Shown: positions 22,016-33,566, numbered from the stretch's first letter. The stretch: 64,000 nucleotides of DNA from Otatea glauca (GCA_036346275.1 CM070726.1:26571410-26635409); one strand, 5' to 3'. Numbers and translations are program-made. The notes: generated by a model from the letters alone, not told the origin.

Positions 22016-23138
22016 GCAAGTCGTAACCTTTGATCATATTGATCCTATGTTTGCAAAGTAATTTATTTTATACACTTGCATGCTATTTACGTATCAATGT
22101 TTATTTAATGGGAGTAGATGTATGCCTAGTTGACATTATGCCACCTTGATTCGTTGTATGCCATGTATCCATTGTTAAACCTAGGTTGGGACATTACTAG
22201 TTGGACATAATCATAATACCAACATTGGGTTATCGTAGCTATGCTTAGACATGCTTACATATACGTTGGGATTCATGTCACATGTTGAATAATGTTAATC
22301 TTGACTTAATGAGATATTGAATCGTGGCCGTTAGCCACTGTTGTAAAATTTGTTGTACCATGGCGGGGTTTGCCATTGGTCTTGGTTGAACGAATTGTTT
22401 TCCCTCGGGCAAGTGATCGTGCAGTAAAGGGGGTGCTTTCTAGCACGTTGGGATGTGGATGTCTTGCCCGAGACAACTTAAGGACTTAATCTTGTGCGCC
22501 ATTGAACTGGTCTAATCGTACTACCACATGTGCGGAATGGGACAGACCTAGGTGATTAATTTGTAATGTCTAGTCTTGAGTATCGCCAATGGTGGTGTGG
22601 GTTCGGGATGGACGGGTAGATTCGCAAGGCGCAAGAGGGGGCCCTAATGGGCGAAACCTTAGCGGGCAGGACCGAGTTTAGACAATGCATTGTAAAGGCT
22701 CTGTCATGATATCTCTGCGACACACCAAAGGAAGTGTGTTAGTAACGTTTGCACAAAGAGATGTTCATGTCTTGTGGGTAAAGTTGTACAACCTCTGCGA
22801 GTGTAAAACTATTCGGATAGCGCGTCATGGTCATGGACAAAGCCCGGGAATTTCACATGGGGTATAGAGTGTTTCATGAAATGTGGAATGTGGAATTGTT
22901 GGGATGTGAGCGGGGAGTTCACTGTTGTTTTGTTGTCTATCATTGATCTATCAGTTATTTATTTATGTTTTCATAAATATGCTTTCAATCTATTTATTGT
23001 ATTTCCATTCAAGTTATTGCTTTACGCAAAATAAACTATATAGCCATCCTTGTCAAGCCGTGCATAAATATATTGCATCAATTCCCTACGACTTCGAGTA
23101 CCTTTGTACTCACGGCTTTATGCCCTTGTTGATCGATT

Positions 23139-23196
23139 CTTTGAAGGAGATAATGAGTCTCATGAAGAGGAATTCTATGAAGACTACGTGGATTAG
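23139..23196 (+). other. Exon B of the LTR micro-ORF (Tekay 5' LTR)
   Basis: EGDNESHEEEFYEDYVD is followed by TAG at 23194-23196. The acceptor region reads 'ttgatcgattctttgaagg' here but 'ttgatcagttgctgaagg' in the 3' LTR, so the acceptor AG appears lost in this copy, possibly through a sequence error at the CAG. Confidence 0.4.
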
Positions 23197-23466
23197 GAAG
23201 GCGTTCCCAGACGATTGCTCGTGGCATGTCGAATGGTTCAAGTTATCTTTTCATTGCAATAGTATTTGTTTCTTAAGCCCTTAAGGCATAATGGTGTAAA
23301 CCTTGACCATAAGGTCGTTTGCTTTATTTAATAATAATTTGCTTCTTCTTAATTAATTCGTTGTATGGAATGGTATTTCATCTATGTTTCCCTTGTGTGC
23401 ACTAGCGTGATCTGGACTAGTGCACGGTATACAGAAGGGTTTGGATTTGCAAATCCGGTCCCGACA

Positions 23467-23487
23467 GAGATAGTATCGAGCCATATC
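23467..23487 (+). promoter_or_regulatory. Primer binding site region (tRNA-iMet type, degenerate)
   Basis: Directly after the LTR the sequence reads gagatagtatcgagccat. It resembles the usual plant TGGTATCAGAGCCAT complement of initiator-Met tRNA, with the A of CAGAG missing and the first bases altered. Confidence 0.55.
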
Positions 23488-24034
23488 ATTGTAGGTCGCT
23501 ATCCTAGTTAGCATGGTCTTCAAAATTATTTTCTAAATTAAACCAACAAATTGGTACTTAATAGTTTTCGTCTCCTCTCAACTTATTCTTAGGTTCTTAT
23601 TCCTTTCCTTCTTTGAAACATGGTTTGAAATTTAAATTGATCTTATCCTATGAAACTTCTCAAAGCCTCAAGTCTTACGCATGGAATCAAATCAAGGAAG
23701 ATGATGATCAAGCCATCAAAGACATATCAGAAGCCTACCAAATAAGATAGGTTTTGGTGCTCGGTGTTTGAGCATGTCTTTCCCTTTCGTTTAGTTACGT
23801 TTAGTCCGCGTATACTAAGATTTTCTTCTTTGGGCGTCTGGTATGTTGTACACTTGCCTCAAGCACGGTGTTACAACCATACCTTTAATTGAAAAAAAAA
23901 ACTTGATTTGCCTCCTTAATTTGAAGCCTTTCGGTTGTATCCTTTTGTCCCAGGTATTACCTTCTCCCTAGATGATCTTACCACGCATCTCTCGCTTTTC
24001 CTCTTACCTATCAAACCCTTGCGCTGCACCTCAG
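23488..24034 (+). other. Untranslated leader between primer site and gag
   Basis: This is AT-rich leader with no open frame of note. Gag starts at the ATG at 24035, chosen because MVDTRSGAG is the typical start of grass Tekay Gag; an upstream in-frame ATG at 23972 would add 21 residues of unlikely sequence. Confidence 0.6.
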
Positions 24035-25260
24035 ATGGTTGACACTCGTTCTGGAGCCGGTCGCAGTTCTCCAGCGGATGCCAGTGCCAGTGCCAACACC
24101 AACTCCAACCCCAATGCACCACCGCCACCACCAGCAGTGACAGACCAGAACATGGGATATTTTCTAGCAGCTCAGACTCAGCTTATGAACACAATGATGC
24201 AGAACATGAACAACATGATGAATCGCCAGAACTGCTGCAGATTGCTCTAGCCAATCTGTTGAACCAGCAAAACCAAGCTCTTCTTTGCACCTCCTCAAGC
24301 TCGTCTCGGTCAAGCTAGCAGAATTTATGAGGACTCGTCCGCCAACTTTCTCCAACTCTTCAGAACCATTGGACGCCGATGATTGGATCCGCTCCATTGA
24401 GAAGAAGCTTGAAATTGCCCAGTGCACCAATCGTGAGAAGGTTCTCTATGCCGCCCATCAGCTAGAGGGCACCGCCGCTGAATGGTGGGAGAACTACAGT
24501 GCTGCCCATGATGATCCTCAGACTATCACTTGGCGAGTTTTCCACCGCTTTCGCCACTCTCATATTCCGATGGAAAGGTGGAAATGAAGAAGAATGAATT
24601 TCGAGAGCTTAAGCAAGAAGGAATGTCAGTGAGTGAATACCTTAATAAGTTCACTCAACTCGCTCGCTACGCACCAGAGGATGTAGCCACAGATGATGCT
24701 CGTCAGAAGAAGTTCAAGCGTGGACTCAATCCAGGATTAAAGGTGCAAGTCATTGGCAATGACTATGCAGATTTCCAGCATCTGGTAGATAAGGCTATGC
24801 TCATTGAGGAATCTCGTCGGGAATTGGAAGAATCCCGTAAGAGAAAGATGATGCAGCATGGAGCCCATCAGAGTCACCAGCAGAGAGTCAGAACCAATGC
24901 TCAACAGCCTGCTCGCTTCACTCCTCCGAATACATTCAGGACCCCTGCACCAGCACCTCGCCCAGCTCCTTCAGGCAATCGCAACCCTAGCGCCAACAGC
25001 AATCCACCTCAGAGAAACAGTAATCCAGCTGCAGGAGTCACATGTTTCAACTGTCATGAACTTGGTCACTATGCCAACAACTGTCCAAGGAAGCAAGCTG
25101 TGACGCCGGTTCGTTTCAACTTGGGATCTACGCCAGCCAAGACCTCTGCACCAGGATCAGGACGTGGAGTTCCCCAGACTCCCAATCAAGCCATCAGGAC
25201 TCCACCACCTGCTGGAAGAGGCCGTGTGAATCACGTCACCACCGAGGATGCCCAGTCTGC
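24035..25260 (+). pseudogene. gag: gag of the Tekay element
   Basis: It starts MVDTRSGAGRSS, has a Pro/Asn-rich and Met/Asn-rich N-terminal part, the capsid-like region with PLDADDWIRSIEKKLEIAQC and EGTAAEWWENY, then the linker and a CCHC zinc knuckle CFNCHELGHYANNC at 25043-25084. Gag packages the element RNA into particles. The frame shifts near 24245-24285 and 24575, so the protein is broken in three frames as sequenced. The frames rejoin logically, which suggests short indels and no larger loss. Confidence 0.85.
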
Positions 25261-25704
25261 ACCAGACGTCATACTAGGTAAGCTCCTAGTCAACTCAGCA
25301 TCTGCCATGGTTTTGTTTGATTCTGGAGCTACGCATTCGTTTGTTTCTGAGTTTTGCCGCAAATCATCGATTAAAGACAATGCCTCTTAAGATCTGTTTT
25401 ATTAGTGCAATCTCACGGTTACGATTTGAGTACGAACCAAGGCTGCCCCGAAGTTAAGATATTAATTGGAGGGGTAGAATTTCTAGCCAACCTTATTGTC
25501 CTAGACACCAAGTCCCTAGATGTGATCCTAGGAATGGATTGGCTCTCCAAGAACCAAGCAGTTTTGGATTGTGGGAATAGAGAGATCACCTTAACCAGTC
25601 CAGATGGATCCAAGTTAAAAGTTCAAGCCGCTTCAGATCAGTCCGAAGGGATTAAAGTTTGTAGTGCCAAAGGAATAAGCTTGGAAGATGTGCGATCGCC
25701 GTGA
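25261..25704 (+). pseudogene. pol: Aspartic protease region of pol
   Basis: LFDSGATHSFVS carries the active-site DSGA at about 25319-25330. After a stop and frame change the domain continues with LDVILGMDWLSKNQAVLDC, the conserved second half of plant gypsy proteases. It cleaves the Gag-Pol polyprotein. One short indel near 25390 separates the parts. Confidence 0.85.
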
Positions 25705-26620
25705 ATTTCTGACGTGTTTCGGATGAGTTGCACAGGATGCCACGGATCGAGATATAGAGTTCTTGATAGAACTAGTTCCCGAACGCCACCCATTTCAAGA
25801 GACCTTATAGGATGCCTGCTAATGAGTTAGCCGAAGTAAAGAGACAGATTAAAGAGCTGCAAGATCAAGGATTTGTTCGACCAAGTTCTTCGCCATGGGG
25901 AGCACCAGTTCTTCTAGTTGAAAAGAAAGATGGAACCCAGAGAATGTGTGTAGATTATCGCTCACTCAATGAGGTCACCATCAAAAATAAGTACCCTCTG
26001 CCAAGAATCGATGATTTATTTGACCAACTTCAAGGAGCCGAGTGTTCTCGAAGATTGACTTAAGATCGAGGATACCACCGTTGAAGATTCGTCAAGAGGA
26101 TATACCCAAAACAGCTTTTGTTACTCGGTATGGACAAGATGAGTATCTGGTGATGTCTTTTGGATTGACTAATGCCCCGCCTACTTCATGACCTTGATGA
26201 ATAAGGTATTCATGGAATATCTGGACAAGTTTGTTGTTGTTTTCATTGACGACATTCTAATCTACTCCAAAAGTGAGGAAGAACATGAGGAGCACTTGCG
26301 CCAAATTTTAACGAAGCTAAGAGAGAATCAGCTTTATACAAAGTTTAGTAAATGTGAGTTCTGGATGAAAGAAGTTGCTTTCCTAGGACATGTCATATCA
26401 GGAGAAGGAGTCGCTGTTGACCCTGGAAAGGTACGAGATGTGCTAAGTTGGGAGTCACCCAAGACGGTACCCCAAATCCGAAGTTTTCTTGGTATTGCGG
26501 GATATTATCGCCGTTTCATAGAAGGGTTTTCTAGAAAAGCTAGACCGCTCACTCAACTTTTAAAGAAGGAAAAGAAATTTGTTTGGACATCGGAGTGTGA
26601 GCAAAGTTTTCAAGAATTAA
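25705..26620 (+). pseudogene. pol: Reverse transcriptase region of pol
   Basis: Segments in order: the start of RT (MPANELAEVKRQIKELQDQG, 25812), the WGAPVLLVEKKDG and RMCVDYRSLN motifs, YPLPRIDDLFDQLQGA, then after indels at about 26040-26090 DIPKTAFVTRYGQDEYLVMSFG, and the catalytic FIDDILIYSKSEEEH near 26245. HVISGEGVAVDPGKV and IRSFLGIAGYYRRFIEGFS follow. Several frameshifts sit where CAG codons are expected (for example NAPAYF reads 'gccccgcc'). Confidence 0.9.
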
Positions 26621-27060
26621 AGAAGTGTTTGACAACCGCCCAAAGATGCTTATTCTCGCGGATAATAGGAAGGATTTTGAGATATTCTGTGATGCATCCC
26701 GACAAGGACTCGGTTGTGTGCTAATGCAAGATAAGAAGGTTGTAGCGTATGCTTCGCGACAACTGAGGCCACATGAAGTTAACTATCCTACCCATGATTT
26801 GGAATTAGCAGCCGTAGTGCATGCTTTAAAGATTTGGCGTCACTATCTCATTGGTAATCGTTGTGAAGTTTATCCGATCACAAGAGTTTGAAGTATATTT
26901 TTACCCAAGCTGACCTCAATATGAGACAAAGAAGATGGTTGGAATTGATCAAGGACTATGACATTGGGATTCATTATCATCCAGGCAAGGCCAATGTCGT
27001 AGCCGATGCTTTGAGTAGAAAGAGCTACTGCAACACTCTGATGATTAAGGAAAGTCAGCC
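26621..27060 (+). pseudogene. pol: RNase H region of pol
   Basis: FEIFCDASRQGLGCVLMQ, VVAYASRQLRPHEVNYPTHD and LELAAVVHALKIWRHYL are the usual RNase H motifs of Ty3-gypsy elements, followed by GIHYHPGKANVVADALSRK. One frame change near 26885 separates them. Confidence 0.9.
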
Positions 27061-27289
27061 AGCCCTTTATAAGGAATTTCAGAAGCTTAGTTTGGAATTG
27101 ATTCAGGAAGGGTATTTAGCTACTTTGGAAGTACGCCCTACGTTGGAAGATCAGATTCGAGAAGCACAGGTAGATGATGCCGACATTAAGGAGATTAAGA
27201 GCAATATGAAGAAAGGAAAAGCCTCGTGTTTCTCGAAGATGAACAAGGTACTATTTGGTATGAGAAGCGATTTGCGTGCGGATCGATCG

Positions 27290-28320
27290 TAAAGAGCTTA
27301 AGGAGTTGATTCTCAAGGAAGCGCATGAGACTTTTTACTCCATTCATCCCGAAGTACCAAGATGTATCAAGACCTCAAGGAAAGGTATTGGTGGCCTAGT
27401 ATGAAGCGTGAGATTGCGTAATATGTTGCACTTTGTGATGTCGCGAGAAGGTCAAGGCGAGCATCGAGGCCGAGGATTGCTGCAGCCATTGAAGATTCCA
27501 GTGGAAGTGGGAAGAAATTGGTATGGATTTCATTACGGATTTCCTAAAACCCAAGCAGTTATGACTCGATCCGGGTAATAGTGGATCGATTGACTAAGGT
27601 AGCTCACTTCATTCCGCTTAAGACTACCTATGCAGAGATAAATTAGCGAGTTATATATGTCAAGGATCGTCGGTCTTCACGGAGTGCCTAAGAAGATAGT
27701 GTCCGATAGAGGAACCCGGTTTACTCTCGTTTTTGGCGAGTCCGCTGCGAAGCCATGGGAACTCATCTCGATTCAAGATCGCCTATCACCCTCAAACCGA
27801 TGGATGACCGAGCGTGTGAATCGATTCTTGAGGATATGTTAAGAGCTTGTGCCTTAACTTATGGTGTCAAGTGGGACAAGTGTTTGCCCTACGCCGAGTT
27901 TTAGTACAACAATAGTTATCAAGCCGATCTGCAAATGTCGCCTTTTGAAGCCTTATATGGAAGGAAGTGCGAACCCTCTCAACTGGAAGGAGTCGGAGAA
28001 AGACAATTGTTTGGTCTGCCATACCGCAAGAAGTCAAGAGCAAGTTCACTAATTCGAGACCGCTTGAAGATAGCTCAAAGCGCATGAAGAGTTATGCGGA
28101 TAATCGTCGCAGAGATTTGAGTTTCGAGCCCAATGATTATGTTTACCTCGAGTTACCCTCTCAAAGGAGTTAAGAGATTTCAAGTAAAAGGAAAGCTTGC
28201 CCTAGATATGTGGGACCGTTCAAAATCTTGGAACGAAGAGGCGAGGTTGCCTACAAGTTAGAATTGCCTCGATCTTTTCTTTGGAATCCATGATGTGTTC
28301 CATGTATCGCAATTGAAGAA
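27290..28320 (+). pseudogene. pol: Integrase region of pol
   Basis: The HHCC zinc region appears in broken frames (ELILKEAHETFYSIHP, YVALCDV near 27420-27440). The catalytic core shows DFITDFLK, IVDRLTKVAHFIPLKTTY (near 27580-27630), IVGLHGVPKKIVSDRGTRFT and a broken SPSNRWMTERVN, where PQTDGQTERVN is expected. Frameshifts are frequent. The enzyme would insert the cDNA; as sequenced it is not intact. Confidence 0.85.
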
Positions 28321-28548
28321 GTGCTGCGTGTGCGGAGGAGCAGATGTCATTGGAAGCCATTGATTTGCAAGAGGATCTTACCTACAAGGAGCAACGGTGA
28401 AAATTTTGGATATCGCAGAGCGTATCACGAGAAGCAAGATCATCCGCTTTTGCAAGGTCCGGTGGAGCCATCATTCGTAAGAGGAAGCAACTTGGGAGCG
28501 AGAAGAGGATCTCAAGTCCGAGTTTCCCACCTATTCCCTAGCGACTGA
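28321..28548 (+). pseudogene. pol: C-terminal chromodomain-like segment of integrase
   Basis: The sequence carries, in mixed frames, ERITRSKIIRFCKVRW and a tail ending FPTYSLATES / SHLFPSD, close to the CHDCR-type chromodomain that ends Tekay/Del integrases. Its presence separates the element from Athila and Tat elements. The last stop is at 28546-28548, 32 bases before the 3' LTR. Confidence 0.7.
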
Positions 28549-28561
28549 ATCTCGGGTCGAG

Positions 28562-28580
28562 ATTCCATTTAAGGGAGGTT
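28562..28580 (+). promoter_or_regulatory. Polypurine tract
   Basis: Purine-rich AAGGGAGG directly precedes the TG of the 3' LTR, where plus-strand DNA synthesis would be primed. Confidence 0.75.
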
Positions 28581-31451
28581 TGTAACATCCCAAAATTTGA
28601 GTTTTGGAATGTTGGAATTCAAAATTTAACCATTTGCATTTTCTTGAATTAACTCGACTTAATTTGAATTTCTAAATAATAAAAGGATTTAATTTGACTA
28701 AACTATTCATCAAATTAAAGAATTTCAGTTTTTGTGGGATTCCTTGTGCTCCAAGGAATTTTTCTGTATTTTTGGGGATTTTTCTGAATTTATTTGATAT
28801 TTATTTGAATTTATTTGAAATTCTGGATTTTTCTTAAATCGGAAAATGTTTTCTATTTTCAAAAAGCCTCTTGGGCCGAATCCTCTGCGGCCCGTTCCCC
28901 GGCCCGCTCGCCCCAGCCGCTCCGCTCGGCCCACCTCTCGCAGCACTGACCCGCTCGCTGCCTCGCCCGACCAGCCGCGTCGGCCGTCCGTCGACGCCAC
29001 GTGGCTGCGATGGGATCGCGCCACAAACCCTAGCCGCCGCCGACTCGAGTCCCGCCGCCAAGACGCCGCCGTCTCGAGTCCGCGTCCGTTGCGCGTTCGA
29101 GGCTATAAAGCCGTGCCGCACGCCGCCGAGGTTCCTCCTCGCGCCGCTTCTTTTGCCCCGCTTCGCGCCGAGACGTCGCCGATCCTTCGCGTGAGCTCGC
29201 CGAGTCCGCCGCCCTGCCGAGATCTTCCACCGCTTTTTCTTCGTCGTCGGTGCCGTTCGCCGCCCCCGCTTGCATCTCCGAGTTGCGTTCGTGCCCCTCC
29301 CGGTTCGCCTTGCCCCGCGCCCGATCCGGCTCTCCTCCGCCGCCGGCCTCGTCTTCTTCGCGTCTCGGTAAAACTCGCCGCCGTTCTTCTTCGCCCAACC
29401 TCGCCATCCGACGCTCGTGTGCGTCTCGAGATGCGCCACGTCTCTGTCGGCCGAGCTCTTGCGCCCCCGCCGTCCGTCGCTCGGCCGCGACCGGATCGTG
29501 CGCGTCACACCTCCGGCTGCGCCACTCCTCTGCCGCCGGATCTTGCGTCGCGTCGGATGCTGGCGCCGCGTGGCGCTGCGTCCATCGCGCGTCGTCGAGC
29601 CGAGCTGCGTCGTGGCACGACACACGGTGCACCGGGTGCACGGTGAACCGGCGCAGCGCCGTGGACCCAGTCCACTGTGAACCCGATGACGTCAGCGTTG
29701 CGTAATAAATCCTTTTTCAATACAAAAATAAATCCAAAAATTCGATTTTCGATTTTCTGTATTTTCTCGAATTTAATCTTTCGAGGCCGTTCTCGCCATA
29801 CGAACTCCGATTGAGGCGATTCAAGTTTCTAAATTTTTCTAAAATCAAGATCTATCTTCCAGAGCCATTTATTTTCAGTTTTGAGCTTGTTTGAGTCTCT
29901 GTTTTGTATTTATTTGGTTTCGTTGCTTATTTTCCGGTGAGACGCTAATTCCGAGGAGCGAACGAAGACTTCAAGACCAAGATTCAAGACTAGATCAGCA
30001 AGGCAAGTCGTAACCTTTGATCATATTGATCCTATGTTTGCAAAGTAATTTATTTTATACACTTGCATGCTATTTACGTATCAATGTTTATTTAATGGGA
30101 GTAGATGTATGCCTAGTTGACATTATGCCACCTTGATTCGTTGTATGCCATGTATCCATTGTTAAACCTAGGTTGGGACATTACTAGTTGGACATAATCA
30201 TAATACCAACATTGGGTTATCGTAGCTATGCTTAGACATGCTTACATATACGTTGGGATTCATGTCACATGTTGAATAATGTTAATCTTGACTTAATGAG
30301 ATATTGAATCGTGGCCGTTAGCCATTTGTTGTAAAATTTGTTGTACCATGGCGGGTTTGCCATTGGTCTTGGTTGAACGAATTGTTTTCCCTCGGGCAAG
30401 TGATCGTGCAAGAAAGGGGTGCTTTCTAGCACGTTGGGATGTGGATGTCTTGCCGAGACAACTTAAGGACTTAATCTTGTGCGCCATTGAACTGGGTCTA
30501 ATCGTACTACCACATATCCGAATGGGACAGACCTAGTCGATTAATTTGTAATGTCTAGTCTTGAGTAACGCCAATGGTGGTGTGGGTTCCGGATGGACGG
30601 GTAGATTCGCAAGGCGCAAGAGGGGCCCTAATGGGCGAAACCTTAGCGGCAATCTGAGTTTAGACAATGCATTGTAAAGGCTCTGTCATGATATCTCTCG
30701 CGACACACCAAAGGAAGTGTGTTAGTAACGCTTGCACAAAGAGATGTTCATGTCTTGTGGGTAAAGTTGTACAACCTCTGCAGGTGTAAAACTATTCGGA
30801 TAGCGCGTCATGGTCATGGACAAAGCCCGGAATTTCACATGGGGTATAGAGTGTTTCATGAAATGTGGAATGTGGAATTGTTGGGATGTGAACGGGAGTT
30901 CACGTTGTTTTGTTGTCTATCATTGATCTATCGATTATTTATTTATGTTTTCATAAATATGCTTTCAATCTATTTATTGTATTTCCATTCAAGTTATTGC
31001 TTTACGCAAAATAAACTATATAGCCATCCTTGTCAAGCCGTGCATAAATATATTGCATCAATTCCCTACGGCTTGCTGAGTACCTTTGTACTCACGGCTT
31101 TATGCCCTTGTTGATCAGTTGCTGAAGGAGATAATGAGTCTCATGAAGAGGAATTCTATGAAGACTACGTGGATTAGGAAGGCGTTCCCCAGACGATTGC
31201 CTGTGGCATGTCGAATGGTTCAAGTTATCTTTTCCGCTGCAATAGTATTTGTTTCTTAAGCCCTTAAGGCATAATGGTGTAAACCTTGACCATAAGGTCG
31301 TTTGCTTTATTTAATAATAATTTGCTTCTTCTTAATTAATTCGTTGTATGGAATGGTATTTCATCTATGTTTCCACTGTGTGCACTAGCGTGATCCTGGA
31401 CTAGTGCAGTATACACAGAGGGTTTCGGATTTGCAAATCCGGGTCCCGACA
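28581..31451 (+). repeat. 3' LTR of the Tekay element
   Basis: It begins TGTAACATCCC, ends GGGTCCCGACA and is followed by GTTGG. It is near-identical to the 5' LTR, but the differences cluster at CAG, CTG and CCG sites and are often one-base indels. TATAAAG is at 29104. Confidence 0.95.
31119..31177 (+). other. Exon B of the LTR micro-ORF (Tekay 3' LTR, best-preserved acceptor)
   Basis: The acceptor 'cccttgttgatcag' is followed by ttgctgaagg. Joined in phase 1 to exon A (ending at 30002) it reads VAEGDNESHEEEFYEDYVD then TAG. Acidic residues dominate. Confidence 0.45.
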
Positions 31452-31456
31452 GTTGG
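31452..31456. repeat. Target-site duplication GTTGG, right copy
   Basis: It pairs with 20586-20590. Removing the element and one copy leaves the MURA reading frame continuous across the site. Confidence 0.95.
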
Positions 31457-32958
31457 CGAGTCTTCACCACCCCGATCTTCAAGTTCCGTAGGAACCACAG
31501 CCAACTCTCATAGTTCTCGCTTTCCACAAAGGCAAAGGCAACAGGTAGAATCTGGTTGTTCGTGATCGACGCCACAAACTGTCATTATTTGTCCTTTGTA
31601 TTTCCGGTCAGAATGTGCCGCCCACACACAACAATGGATCGGCAGTGATAGAACGCCCTAATGCATGCTCCGAATGCGAAGAAAACTCTCTTCGATGCCT
31701 CTTATTCGCCACTTCTTTGTGGACGATCCCGATAATCATAAAATGTACCAGGATTTCTTCCCTGAATGCAACTGAGCAGTGCGGGCAGATTATGGTACGA
31801 GTCTTCAAATTTCCCAAATCTGATTTCCAAGGCCTTCTGCTTTGCCCGCCATGCCTTCCCGTAGCTAATTGTGTACTGAAATCTGTTCTCAATTGCTCGG
31901 ATAATAGCACGGGGCTCAAAATTCAGGTTCTCAACTATCTCCGGGTACATGACACTCGCAATATACCCGGAAGATAGGTTCCTGTGAGCCACCAGGGTTT
32001 CCTCAGTCATACAACTATGTTGTTCAACCTTCGAACATAGCCGGTGGGTGCCCCATTTGGGCTTGTACGCGTGCACTCTCCAGGGGCACCCCTGCATCTC
32101 GCACACCATGTCGTAGCAGGTTGGGGTGGACTTCTTAACCCTGAAAGTTCTTCTTAGTGATAAGGCCCAATCTTTGATAGCATCCTACACTGCCTCTTTT
32201 GTGGGGTACATGCTGTTAGGTCTCACCTCATTGTCGCTATACTGCCAAGGTGTATCATTGCCTTCATTCACAACCAGGTTATTAAATTGATGTGTGCTCC
32301 AATCACGCACAAGTGGCTCAACATCTTCATCTTCCTCATCCGAGTTATCGCTCGCCTTCCACTTCTACTTGTTCATATTCAAGGTCTTCCTCTTCCATAT
32401 GTGCTATTACTTCCTCAATTTCCTCACCTTCGTCTACTTGCCCCCGCGCATCTTGCCCAATGTTTCCATCATCATCCCCAATCTCAACTTGCTCACCATC
32501 CGTAGCCAATATCCTCATTGCAACCACGAACATGCGGCTCGGCTAGACTCTCCAATTTCGATTGTCGCCATAAGTGAACTCATTTTGAGTCTCACTACAC
32601 TCACCGGCGTCAAATGGTGCTTCGGGCAACAACCCTTTCATACGCTTGCACTAAAAGCACTGACACCATCCACGTTGTTCGCCCCTCACATATGACCTCC
32701 AAGTGCAGTTCCTTCACTCAACTAACTCCCAATAAGCAGGATCATGTCGCATGGTGCAAAGGCAAGATAACTTTAGTGGCACTTCTCTTGTTCCATCCAA
32801 ACGTATAACACAACCAATTCAACACAAGAAGAAATGTACGCTCTTGACCCTACTTAAACTTCTATCCGCATCTTGAAAGTTACTCGATCCGCACCCTCCG
32901 AACCATACATGACAACCCCTTCTCCATAAAAGATTCTAAAAGGAACTCGTTCTGACAT
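31457..32958 (-). pseudogene. MURA-type MULE transposase, N-terminal half
   Basis: The minus-strand start at 32958 reads MSERVPFRIFYGEGVV, the usual start of grass MURA. The frame 32109-31702 holds the zinc-finger DNA-binding part (CPWRVHAYKPKWG, HSCMTEETLVAHRNLSSGYI) and SYGKAWRAKQKALEIRFG with EDSYHNLPALL. After a frameshift the MULE DDE domain starts, with LLCVGGTF, where LLCVDGTF is expected (first catalytic Asp replaced by Gly), then ASITNNQILPVAFAFVESENYESWLWFL up to the insertion point. Stops and frameshifts occur at about 32855, 31720, 31610 and 31590. Confidence 0.75.
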
Positions 32959-33207
32959 ATCTGTGAACCTATTCATTAACAAACAAATTAATTACTCTTC
33001 GTAAAAAGTACTATAAACTATACGTATGTATATCTACCGACATATATCTCTAAAAAACCGTAACAACATATTATTATTCGTAGAAACAACTATGTACAAG
33101 CGTTTCCACAAACCGACTAAATTACTAAAAATATAACTAGATTCAACTACATTTGTTGCTAAACACTAAACAAATCGGATGTTGCTACAGCCGCTACAGG
33201 AATACAA

Positions 33208-33375
33208 CCCTAAACACTAAACAAAATAAACACTACATTTCACTAGATCTAACCCTAAACACTAAACAAAATAAACACTACATTTAACTAGATCTAACCC
33301 TAAACACTAAACAAAATAAATACTACATTTCACTAGATCTAACCCTAAACACTACACAAAATAAATCGCAAAAAT
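33208..33375. repeat. 45-bp tandem repeat in the MURA upstream region
   Basis: Units start at 33208, 33253, 33298 and 33343 with 'ccctaaacactaaacaaaat'. A looser copy lies at 33473-33545. The block is in the 5' region of the MURA gene, between its start codon and the right terminus. Confidence 0.85.
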
Positions 33376-33566
33376 AACTAGATCAACTGAGTGTATGTAC
33401 AACGCAGATAATCGTATGTTTTGCGTACATAATTACTTAAGTTTTTGGTGGGTTTATTAAATTACCATCCTAACCCTAAACACTAAATTACTAAAAATAT
33501 GAACACTATATTTATCTACATCTAACCCTAAACACTAAACAAAAAAATCGCGAAACTAAATAGTTC

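Larger units (their letters stand above)
20591..23466 (+). repeat. 5' LTR of the Tekay element
   Basis: It begins TGTAACATCCC and ends CCCGACA. An AT-rich U3 gives way to a GC-rich promoter with TATAAAA at 21114, then a long leader with intron-like AT-rich sequence, and shared LTR blocks such as GCAAGGCAAGTCG at 22011. It matches the 3' LTR throughout. Confidence 0.95.
20591..31451 (+). mobile_element. Complete Tekay/Del-type Ty3-gypsy chromovirus retrotransposon
   Basis: The LTRs 20591-23466 (2876 bp) and 28581-31451 (2871 bp) both run TGTAACATCC...CCCGACA. They are flanked by GTTGG, with a degenerate tRNA-iMet-type primer site after the 5' LTR and a purine tract before the 3' LTR. Internal order is gag with CCHC knuckle, protease, RT, RNase H, integrase and a C-terminal chromodomain-like segment; the order and chromodomain place it with plant Tekay/Del chromoviruses. 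It inserted in the MULE transposase gene, in opposite orientation. Reading frames are broken by many small indels, several at CAG/CTG sites. Confidence 0.95.
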
